Assembly (NCBI GenBank): GCA_036378995.1
Contig: DASUVJ010000069.1
Span: forward strand, 1 to 10,408
DNA length: 10,408 nt
Source of the DNA: DASUVJ01 sp036378995
Lineage (GTDB): Bacteria; Patescibacteriota; Saccharimonadia; Saccharimonadales; Saccharimonadaceae
Reading direction: 5' to 3'
Of this stretch, positions 6,437-10,408 are shown piece by piece. The position numbers and the translations under genes are program-made. The notes beneath the pieces are model-generated. The model was not told where the DNA came from and did not search any database. It saw only the letters and a program-made list of their open reading frames with translations. Position 1 is the stretch's first letter, and each line of letters begins with the position of its first letter.

Positions 6437-6694
6437 ATGGATTGGCGCCATAAAGCCGTCTGCCGGGACGAGGATCCGGAACTCTTCTTCCCCATCGGTA
6501 ATAGCGGACCAGCCAAGGCTCAGATCGAACAAGCCAAGGCTGTCTGCGGGCGCTGTCCAGTGATCGATGCCTGTCTTGCCCACGCGCTGAAAACCGGTGA
6601 GGACTACGGTGTATGGGGCGGGCTCAGCGAAGATGAGCGACGCGCGCTGCGTGTGCGCCAACTCAGGCGCGAGCTGAAGGCCAAGTCACAGTAA
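6437..6694 (+). CDS. whiB: WhiB1-like Fe-S transcription regulator (Wbl family)
   Basis: Wbl proteins bind an O2- and NO-sensitive [4Fe-4S] cluster and control transcription with the primary sigma factor. This 85-residue protein has the four ligands Cys9, Cys37, Cys40 and Cys46, the turn GVWGG (58-62, Trp60) and a basic C-terminal tail (RRALRVRQLRRELKAK, 68-83). The N-terminus MDWRHKAVCRDEDPELFFP and the cysteine positions match my memory of mycobacterial WhiB1, the Wbl class that docks on sigma region 4. Wbl proteins are known mainly from Actinobacteria and their phages, so its presence among Saccharibacteria-like genes suggests transfer from a host, although its GC skew is milder than that of the hydrolase gene at 1381-2214. 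It is monocistronic, with its own promoter, an inverted repeat at the start site, an SD and a long hairpin at its end. Family assignment is very secure; the target genes are unknown. Confidence 0.96.
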   Translation: MDWRHKAVCRDEDPELFFPIGNSGPAKAQIEQAKAVCGRCPVIDACLAHALKTGEDYGVWGGLSEDERRALRVRQLRRELKAKSQ

Positions 6695-6701
6695 GCCCCT
6701 C

Positions 6702-6738
6702 TCCGCTCCTGTCTGCCCACGAGGCGGACGGGGGCGGA
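6702..6738 (+). terminator. Long GC-rich hairpin between whiB and the Gre-family gene
   Basis: Bases 6702-6717 pair with 6723-6738 in an uninterrupted 16-bp stem (13 Watson-Crick, 3 G-U on the plus-strand RNA) with loop CACGA. No U tract follows on the plus strand. It starts 7 bases after the whiB stop and ends exactly next to the stop of the convergent Gre-family gene. On the minus strand the wobble pairs become A-C mismatches, so it is better suited to ending whiB. Confidence 0.75.
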
Positions 6739-7209
6739 CTAACCCAACGTTTTTATTTTTTGAATTGTAAATTGCTTGCCCGTGACCACCACTTGGTCGC
6801 CTTCTTTTTTACCAAGCAGCGCTGAGGCTGCAGGCGTATTTTTACTTACGATAAACGCTCCGTCTTTAGTCTTTGCGCCGGCATATGGCGTCCAGTCACC
6901 CGCTATCAGATACGTTCGTCCATCCGACAAAAACACAGTACTCCCTATACCGACAATGCCCTTCTTTTGCCTTGGCACTGACGGCAGACTACTGCGAAGC
7001 ATCCGCTTTAAAGATTGTAACTCTGCGTCCAGTACTGATTGCCGGTCGCGAAGCGCGTCAAATGGCGCGTTGTCGTGCCATGTCTCGGAAGATTGATTGA
7101 ATACTTCGTAAAATTCCGGGCCAAGATCTTGGATTTGCTTTTCCAGTTCAGCAATACGCCGCTTGGCATACTGCCTGTCATCCTCAAGAAGGATAAGATC
7201 ATCATTCAT
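6739..7209 (-). CDS. GreA/GreB-family transcript cleavage factor-like protein
   Basis: Gre factors enter the RNA polymerase secondary channel and stimulate cleavage of backtracked RNA. The 156-residue protein has the two-part layout: an N-terminal helical hairpin (about 8-75; helix pair around KRRIAELEKQ and DAELQSLKRM) and a C-terminal FKBP-like domain with IGSTVFLSDGRTY (88-100) and SALLGKKEGDQVVV (129-142). The hairpin tip reads SSETWHDNAPFD instead of the usual GreA tip, with Glu42, Asp46 and Asp51 as candidate acidic residues for metal chelation, so it may be a divergent paralogue that regulates polymerase rather than cleaving. Start: AAGGA 6 bases before the ATG. The leader contains a structured RNA element shared with the Nudix gene leader, with the SD in a possible hairpin. 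It lies downstream of the Ham1-family gene but has its own promoter. Confidence 0.85.
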   Translation of the reverse strand: MNDDLILLEDDRQYAKRRIAELEKQIQDLGPEFYEVFNQSSETWHDNAPFDALRDRQSVLDAELQSLKRMLRSSLPSVPRQKKGIVGIGSTVFLSDGRTYLIAGDWTPYAGAKTKDGAFIVSKNTPAASALLGKKEGDQVVVTGKQFTIQKIKTLG

Positions 7210-7301
7210 AGTAATTCCTTACGGTAAAATCTGATTAAAATAAGAATCGCCAGCGGTTCGGCACATCCGAACATAACGCGAATAGAGGATCCTAAAGGAT
7301 C
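7210..7301 (-). ncRNA. Candidate cis-regulatory leader RNA, copy B (Gre-family gene)
   Basis: In RNA order on the minus strand: hairpin P1 GATCC (7301-7297), loop TTTA, GGATC (7292-7288); CTCTAT (7287-7282); closing helix TCGC (7281-7278) with GCGA (7250-7247); hairpin P2 GTTCGG (7272-7267), loop ATGTG, CCGAAC (7261-7256); then CGCTG (7255-7251). Downstream GATTCTT (7248-7242) can pair with AGGAATT (7219-7213), covering the SD 6 bases before the ATG. This alternative uses bases of the closing helix, so the two pairings exclude each other. It matches copy A at 8014-8097 on the other strand. I do not recognise it as a known riboswitch class. Confidence 0.7.
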
Positions 7302-7312
7302 ATAGTGCTGTC

Positions 7313-7342
7313 AGTGTAACAAAGTCAGCAGACTATATGCAA
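7313..7342 (-). promoter_or_regulatory. Promoter of the Gre-family gene
   Basis: On the minus strand TTGCAT (7342-7337) and TACACT (7318-7313) have an 18-base spacer. The expected start near 7306 puts leader RNA copy B at the extreme 5' end of the transcript. The -35 box abuts the stop codon of the Ham1-family gene (7345-7343). Confidence 0.65.
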
Positions 7343-7933
7343 CTAGTTATTCTTGAGCCACTCGGCAAATAAATCGTATGCCGATTTTCCGCTCTCACGC
7401 CTTCTGCGTTGTTCGTGATCCTCAGGCGTCATTTGACTAAGCGCCTTGTCACTGCCGGCCGGGATAAATATTTTCCATAAATCACTCCAACCCCGTCCGT
7501 CCACACTCTCGCGCACTTCGGTAGCAATAGTGCCCGTAGATTCCTGTACTGAAAATTCGTGAACCTCACCCTTTTTGTCGATAAATACGAGCGCGCTTAA
7601 GAAGTGTGCCTTGCGATCAGTCTGTTTTTCCATAAATCGCACAATTCCACCGGCACCTACCGTCTCGTTCATGTATTTGACATATGGACCAGGAAATCCG
7701 TTGAGGGCATGAATATGAAACGAGCTATCATCAACCAACACCGGCTGCCTTAGCTTATCGAAGGCCTGTTCGGCTTTTACCCGCGCCACTTCCAGTGCCG
7801 TTTCGGCCTGAGGCTCGATGAGATCAAGTTCTTGCTGCGACACAGAAATATCTATCCCGTGGATTTTCAAGTGACCCTCGAGTGTCTTCACCTTGCCGGT
7901 GTTACTTGTCGCAAACACAATGTGATCTGTCAT
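7343..7933 (-). CDS. Ham1/RdgB-family non-canonical purine NTP pyrophosphatase
   Basis: Members hydrolyse ITP, dITP and XTP to monophosphate and pyrophosphate, keeping deaminated purines out of RNA and DNA. The 196-residue protein has the phosphate-binding SNTGK (10-14), the metal-site motif VDDSSF (67-72), GFPGPYVKY (79-87) and a basic EQRRRRESGKSAYDLFAEW near the C-terminus. VDDSSF and GPYVKY differ from the standard DDSGL and GVYSARY, so this is a divergent branch and the exact substrate is uncertain. The start ATG at 7933 has AAGGGG one base upstream, too close for a normal SD, and a -10-like TAGGAT 7 bases upstream, so the mRNA may be leaderless. It is divergent from the Nudix gene across a 164-base gap; both are nucleotide-pool enzymes by family. 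Confidence 0.88.
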   Translation of the reverse strand: MTDHIVFATSNTGKVKTLEGHLKIHGIDISVSQQELDLIEPQAETALEVARVKAEQAFDKLRQPVLVDDSSFHIHALNGFPGPYVKYMNETVGAGGIVRFMEKQTDRKAHFLSALVFIDKKGEVHEFSVQESTGTIATEVRESVDGRGWSDLWKIFIPAGSDKALSQMTPEDHEQRRRRESGKSAYDLFAEWLKNN

Positions 7934-7940
7934 TCCCCTT

Positions 7941-7946
7941 ATCCTA
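7941..7946 (-). promoter_or_regulatory. Possible extended -10 of the Ham1-family gene
   Basis: TAGGAT (7946-7941, minus) is preceded by TGA, forming an extended -10 (TGnTAGGAT), and ends 7 bases before the ATG. There is no -35. This is the weakest of the leaderless-type promoters in the window. Confidence 0.35.
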
Positions 7947-7973
7947 TCACAATGAAGACAGTGTGCCCTATCC

Positions 7974-8002
7974 TTTACGCCTGAGCGATACCTTGGTATA
8001 GT
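7974..8002 (+). promoter_or_regulatory. Promoter of the Nudix gene
   Basis: TTTACG (7974-7979) and an extended -10, TGGTATAGT (7994-8002), have a 17-base spacer between hexamers. The start near 8009 gives a leader of about 89 nt that begins almost directly with leader RNA copy A. Confidence 0.65.
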
Positions 8003-8013
8003 TTGGTTATTAC

Positions 8014-8097
8014 GATCCCGCGGGGATCCTCTATACGACCACGTTCGGACGTGCCGAACCGCTGACGTTTCTAATAAAACCTAATTAGGAGAAACGC
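8014..8097 (+). ncRNA. Candidate cis-regulatory leader RNA, copy A (Nudix gene)
   Basis: Hairpin P1: GATCCC (8014-8019), loop GCG (8020-8022), GGGATC (8023-8028). CTCTAT at 8029-8034. Closing helix: ACG (8035-8037) with CGT (8066-8068). Hairpin P2: GTTCGG (8043-8048), loop ACGTG, CCGAAC (8054-8059). CGCTG follows at 8060-8064. Downstream, CGTTTCT (8066-8072) can instead pair with AGAAACG (8090-8096), with AAT (8073-8075) to ATT (8084-8086) as extension, trapping part of the SD AGGAG (8087-8091) and the bases before the ATG. CGT is needed by both the closing helix and this hairpin, as in a translational ON/OFF switch. Copy B is at 7301-7210. Confidence 0.7.
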
Positions 8098-8553
8098 ATG
8101 AAAACACGACGTATTGCGACGCGCGCAATTATTTTTAAGGACGGAAAACTACTGGCTCAACGGCTCACGCCGGGCGATGACGGTAAAGCTCGCACCTACT
8201 GGTGCACCCCAGGTGGCGGGTTGGATATTGGCGAGCCCCTCGAAATCGGCCTTCACCGCGAAATGATCGAGGAGACGGGTATCGCACCAAAAATCGGGCG
8301 GCTGCTATTCGTTCAGCAGTTCTCGGAAGACGGCGAAAAAGAACAGCTGGAATTCTTCTTTCATGTTGAAAATCCGGAGGATTACGAAGTAATCGATCTC
8401 GCAAGCACGACACATGGCCATATCGAAGTCGAGCATATCGAGTTCGTTGATCCCCGCAAAGAGAACGTGCTCCCCAAATTTTTACAGAGCATCGATATTC
8501 AGCACTACATCGATACGGTTCAAGCCCCGCTTATTTATAACGAGTTAAAGTAG
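8098..8553 (+). CDS. Nudix hydrolase
   Basis: Nudix enzymes cleave nucleoside diphosphates linked to another moiety, for example oxidised dNTPs, ADP-ribose, NADH or capped RNA. The 151-residue protein is of typical single-domain size and has a perfect Nudix box at 40-62 (Gly40, Glu46, then REMIEETGI at 54-62). The N-terminal strand RRIATRAIIFKDGKLLAQR and WCTPGGGLD (35-43) are standard. No extra domain identifies the substrate. The ATG is preceded by AGGAG with a 6-base spacer. The leader carries structured RNA copy A, which may hide the SD, so regulation is probably at translation. It converges on rpsO with a gap of 30 bases, the rpsO terminator lying in between. Confidence 0.94.
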   Translation: MKTRRIATRAIIFKDGKLLAQRLTPGDDGKARTYWCTPGGGLDIGEPLEIGLHREMIEETGIAPKIGRLLFVQQFSEDGEKEQLEFFFHVENPEDYEVIDLASTTHGHIEVEHIEFVDPRKENVLPKFLQSIDIQHYIDTVQAPLIYNELK

Positions 8554-8566
8554 ACGGTCCCCAGCA

Positions 8567-8596
8567 AAACAAAAACTCCGCAATTATTTGCGGAGT
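8567..8596 (-). terminator. rpsO intrinsic terminator containing the rpsO stop codon
   Basis: TTGCGGAGT (8588-8596) and ACTCCGCAA (8575-8583) form a 9-bp stem with a 4-base loop (8584-8587), followed on the minus strand by TTTTTGTTTT. The rpsO TAA (8586-8584) sits in the hairpin loop and the 5' arm encodes the last residues. On the plus strand the same stem is followed by CCTAGTTTT and could weakly end the Nudix transcript. Confidence 0.85.
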
Positions 8597-8850
8597 CCTA
8601 GTTTTGCGACGACTGCTTTGTAAGCTTCGAAGTCTTTGGCTTCAAGGTATTTAAGCAGCTTGCGTCGGCGTCCGACCATCTGGATAAGACCGCGACGAGC
8701 CATGTGGTCGTGCTTGTTAGCCTTAAGATGCTCGGTGATCTCGTTGATGCGAGTCGTAAGAACAGATACCTGCGCCTGTGGGCTGCCGACATCTTCCTTG
8801 TGCGTCTGCGTCAAAGCGATCGCCTTCTTCTTGTTCTCTGCTGTAATCAT
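8584..8850 (-). CDS. rpsO: 30S ribosomal protein S15
   Basis: S15 binds 16S rRNA early in assembly of the 30S platform. The 88-residue product matches the family: VGSPQAQVSVLTTRINEITEHL, the rRNA-contacting region KHDHMARRGL, and VGRRRKLLKYL. I place the start at the ATG at 8850 (MITAENKK); a TTG three bases upstream in frame is less likely. There is no SD. A strong promoter has its -10 box 8 bases before the ATG, so the mRNA is probably leaderless. The usual S15 autoregulatory leader cannot exist here, and the gene is separated from pnp. The stop lies inside the terminator hairpin. Confidence 0.96.
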   Translation of the reverse strand: MITAENKKKAIALTQTHKEDVGSPQAQVSVLTTRINEITEHLKANKHDHMARRGLIQMVGRRRKLLKYLEAKDFEAYKAVVAKLGLRK

Positions 8851-8858
8851 CAAAACGT

Positions 8859-8887
8859 ATTGTAACAGAGTTAGAATAGATTTTCAA
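8859..8887 (-). promoter_or_regulatory. rpsO promoter, leaderless arrangement
   Basis: On the minus strand TTGAAA (8887-8882) and TACAAT (8864-8859) are 17 bases apart. Eight bases separate the -10 from the ATG at 8850, so the predicted transcription start is within one or two bases of the start codon. This is the strongest leaderless case because both boxes are good. Confidence 0.75.
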
Positions 8888-8910
8888 CAGGTGCGACCAA
8901 GAATTACTCT

Positions 8911-9618
8911 TTAGCGCTGCCAGCTCATCGAAAAGCCGTACTGGCGCGACTGGCCCGGAGATAGCATCTCGGCCGTGCCGTCCACAAAGGCAAAGCCGTT
9001 TACAGTTGGCTCAACGCAAACATACGGCCCAAGACGGTCGGTCCAAATTCCCCATACGGCCATCTCGTCCGACCTCATAGTAAAGGTCGCGGAAGCCGTT
9101 TCAACGACATGTTCGTTACCCTCGATAAAGACGACTTCCGAAAGTTCGTCCAGCTCGTATTTTTTTCCATCAACAGTAATCGACGTTTCGTCTTCCCCGA
9201 TCATAAGATACGGATGAAAGCCCGGTGCTACCGCCATGTCTTTTGAACCGTTGTTTGTGACCTCTAGTGTCGAGAGCAGCATCTTTTCGGCCATCTGATG
9301 CGTCATCAGCGCCGCCATGTCCTTATACTCTCCCTCACCCTTCTTGAGCGTCAGAAGAAGCGACTGGTCGGTCTTATCGGTAATTTCCCATAGGCTTTTA
9401 CGACCGAAGCCGTGCTGGTCAAGCCCGCTGTCGCCACCGGGGCCAAAATTAGGCATGCACACGTGGTTGCCGCCGCGCAGTTTTTTCGAACCGTCCGGCG
9501 CGGTAAGGTTTCTTCGCGGGAATAGTACGTCGCCGTTCTCGTCCGAAAGATTCGTGAGCCACGACCCTTCCAGATCAATAATCGCCTTACAGTCCTCGTA
9601 CCATACCTCCGCGTCCAT
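8911..9618 (-). CDS. Aldose 1-epimerase-family protein (galactose mutarotase or hexose-6-phosphate mutarotase type)
   Basis: The family interconverts alpha and beta anomers of sugars or sugar phosphates, using a His pair and a Glu on a beta-sandwich. The 235-residue protein has the candidate catalytic His69 in LDQHGFGR, His135 in GFHPYL and the catalytic Glu203 in CVEPTVNGF. It is shorter than GalM (about 340 residues) and closer to the compact YeaD/LacX-like branch, so the natural sugar is uncertain. AGGAGG lies 4 bases before the ATG and overlaps the end of truB; only 8 bases separate the two genes, so they form an operon read from the truB promoter. Confidence 0.87.
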   Translation of the reverse strand: MDAEVWYEDCKAIIDLEGSWLTNLSDENGDVLFPRRNLTAPDGSKKLRGGNHVCMPNFGPGGDSGLDQHGFGRKSLWEITDKTDQSLLLTLKKGEGEYKDMAALMTHQMAEKMLLSTLEVTNNGSKDMAVAPGFHPYLMIGEDETSITVDGKKYELDELSEVVFIEGNEHVVETASATFTMRSDEMAVWGIWTDRLGPYVCVEPTVNGFAFVDGTAEMLSPGQSRQYGFSMSWQR

Positions 9619-9626
9619 AATTCCTC

Positions 9627-10286
9627 CTAGTTTGTTATCCCGTAATCACTTAGTGTTTTTGCTTCCCCGATATCCCATTTTGCGATTGCCGTCCGCCGCA
9701 ACTGCGTGCAGTACGCCCCGGTCCCAAGCGCCTCCCCTATATCTACAGCCAGACTCCGAATGTATGTCCCACTGCTGACATGAGTACGGATTTTTACCTC
9801 AGGATATGAGTAGTCGACAATCTCCAAACTATGGACCGTCACTTTGCGCAGAGGAATTTCGATCTCCTCACCTCCGCGGGCTAGTTTATAGGCGCGCTGC
9901 CCGTTGATTTTTATCGCGCTGAAAATTGGCGGGCGCTGCATGATCTCGCCGGTGAATTTAGCTACAGCGGCGTCCAACTCCTCGCGGGATGGCTGATGAG
10001 TCGAGACGTCGGCAATCTGACCCTCTGGATCGCCTGTCGTACTGGTTTGCCCTAAACGGAACGTCGCCTCGTAGACTTTATCCTGTTTTGTGTAGTGGCC
10101 GGCGTTTTTACATTCTTTGCCAGTCACGATAATCATAAGACCTGTTGCGAATGGATCGAGGGTTCCCGTGTGGCCGACTTTGACCTTTTTACCGGCTTCC
10201 TCACTTAAGACGCGCCTTAATCGCGCAACAACACCGAAACTCGTCATTCCAGCAGGCTTGTCGATAAGCAGAATTCCGTCGTGCAT
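9627..10286 (-). CDS. truB: tRNA pseudouridine(55) synthase TruB
   Basis: TruB converts uridine 55 of the tRNA T loop to pseudouridine. The product (219 residues from MHDGILLIDKPAGMTS) has the catalytic motif GHTGTLDPFATGLM (38-51, Asp44), FSAIKINGQRAYKLAR (122-137) and the C-terminal catalytic-domain motif SGTYIRSLAVDIG (172-184). It ends after the catalytic domain, lacking the C-terminal PUA-type domain of E. coli TruB (about 314 residues). The open frame reaches further upstream to 10388, but the ATG at 10286 is chosen because family similarity begins there and a TATAAT box lies 9 bases before it, inside the would-be extension. There is no SD, so it is probably leaderless. First gene of a two-gene operon with the epimerase-family gene. 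Confidence 0.95.
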   Translation of the reverse strand: MHDGILLIDKPAGMTSFGVVARLRRVLSEEAGKKVKVGHTGTLDPFATGLMIIVTGKECKNAGHYTKQDKVYEATFRLGQTSTTGDPEGQIADVSTHQPSREELDAAVAKFTGEIMQRPPIFSAIKINGQRAYKLARGGEEIEIPLRKVTVHSLEIVDYSYPEVKIRTHVSSGTYIRSLAVDIGEALGTGAYCTQLRRTAIAKWDIGEAKTLSDYGITN

Positions 10287-10295
10287 CGTTTTTCT

Positions 10296-10301
10296 ATTAT
10301 A
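10296..10301 (-). promoter_or_regulatory. truB -10 box, near-leaderless
   Basis: TATAAT (10301-10296, minus) ends 9 bases before the ATG at 10286. A TTGACG (10327-10322) is 20 bases upstream, too far for a standard spacer, so the -35 is uncertain. Confidence 0.55.
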
Positions 10302-10318
10302 CCCCAACCTCCGCATCG

Positions 10319-10349
10319 GCACGTCAACTACGGTCACGTGCGGTATACT
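10319..10349 (+). promoter_or_regulatory. PIG-L gene -10 box and inverted repeat in the truB/PIG-L divergent region
   Basis: TATACT (10344-10349) ends 6 bases before the ATG at 10356, a leaderless arrangement without an obvious -35. Just upstream, GCACGT (10319-10324) and ACGTGC (10336-10341) form a 6-base inverted repeat with an 11-base gap, in a position suited to an operator acting on both divergent promoters. Confidence 0.4.
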
Positions 10350-10355
10350 TACAGT

Positions 10356-10408
10356 ATGAAAAAGATCATCTTTGGTATTTTCGCCCACCCCGACGACGAA
10401 GCGTTCGG
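10356..10408 (+). CDS. PIG-L (LmbE-like) deacetylase, N-terminal fragment
   Basis: Only 17 codons are visible before the right edge: MKKIIFGIFAHPDDEAF. The AHPDDE motif, just after the first beta strand, is the zinc-binding signature of PIG-L/LmbE N-acetylglucosaminyl deacetylases (MshB, BshB, LmbE and relatives). The substrate cannot be told from this fragment. There is no SD; a TATACT box lies 6 bases before the ATG. It is divergent from truB across 69 bases. Confidence 0.85.
   Translation, partial: MKKIIFGIFAHPDDEAF

Noticed and set aside
8040..8053. Alternative hairpin CACGT-TCGG-ACGTG in leader RNA copy A
   Set aside because: It cannot form in copy B (TATGT versus ATGTG), whereas the GTTCGG/CCGAAC hairpin is intact in both.
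7210..8097. Matching the leader RNA to known riboswitches (fluoride, guanidine, preQ1, SAM, purine, yybP-ykoY, T-box)
   Set aside because: The CCGAACCGCTG segment superficially recalls the fluoride motif, but other conserved elements of that class are absent; none of the remembered consensus layouts fits.
8851..8853. TTG start for rpsO one codon upstream
   Set aside because: ATG at 8850 is immediately available and better positioned relative to the -10 box.
10287..10388. Upstream extension of truB to an ATG at 10388
   Set aside because: The extension has no family similarity, contains the TATAAT box and overlaps the start of the divergent PIG-L gene.
1..10408. tRNA genes, CRISPR arrays, insertion sequences, attachment sites
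   Set aside because: I saw no cloverleaf with T-arm consensus, no regularly spaced repeats, no transposase and no long flanking repeats.

Overview
The window looks like a chromosomal stretch from a Patescibacteria (CPR) genome, most probably Saccharibacteria (TM7). This is inferred from gene content and protein character: RNase J, PNPase, S15 and a short TruB, a type IV pilin-like protein, a family-4-like uracil-DNA glycosylase, several compact single-domain proteins and very tight spacing. No marker in the window proves the phylum. Two genes look actinobacterial (a WhiB1-like regulator and a very GC-rich alpha/beta hydrolase). That would fit an epibiont of Actinobacteria, but it is an inference.

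Layout. Positions 1-1138 hold the 5' part of an RNase J gene (minus strand, runs off the left edge), with its promoter and leader to about 1281. A plus-strand GC-rich hydrolase (1381-2214) has its own consensus promoter and ends in a hairpin shared with the convergent UDG. On the minus strand follow UDG (2310-2909), a pilin-like gene (2909-3529, overlapping UDG by one base), a strong terminator, and pnp (3592-5706). Then come an EF-G-binding-type zinc-finger protein (5861-6343, minus), whiB (6437-6694, plus), a GreA/GreB-family protein (6739-7209, minus), a Ham1/RdgB-family NTP pyrophosphatase (7343-7933, minus), a Nudix hydrolase (8098-8553, plus), rpsO (8584-8850, minus), an aldose-1-epimerase-family protein (8911-9618, minus), truB (9627-10286, minus), and the start of a PIG-L deacetylase (10356 to the right edge, plus). 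No stretch over 300 bases lacks a gene. I see no tRNA, rRNA, CRISPR array or insertion sequence.

The best candidate for something undescribed is a pair of related 5'-leader RNA elements. One precedes the Nudix gene (8014-8097, plus) and the other the Gre-family gene (7301-7210, minus). Each lies just after a predicted transcription start and has a short 5' hairpin, an identical 11-base joining block, and a second hairpin within a 25-base block differing at only two bases. One closing base pair covaries (A-U versus U-A). Just downstream, different sequences in the two copies can each pair with that gene's Shine-Dalgarno region, using bases shared with the closing helix. This looks like a translational riboswitch or protein-binding leader controlling a small regulon.

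Other themes: (1) -10 boxes only 6-9 bases before the start codon of rpsO, truB, the FBP-type gene, the PIG-L gene and probably the Ham1-family gene, suggesting leaderless mRNAs; (2) two isolated plus-strand genes with host-like promoters and GC-rich hairpins lacking U tracts; (3) a UDG lacking three of the four expected Fe-S cysteines. Functionally the window mixes RNA decay (RNase J, PNPase), translation (S15, TruB, EF-G-binding-type protein), transcription (Gre, WhiB) and nucleotide-pool hygiene or repair (Ham1, Nudix, UDG).
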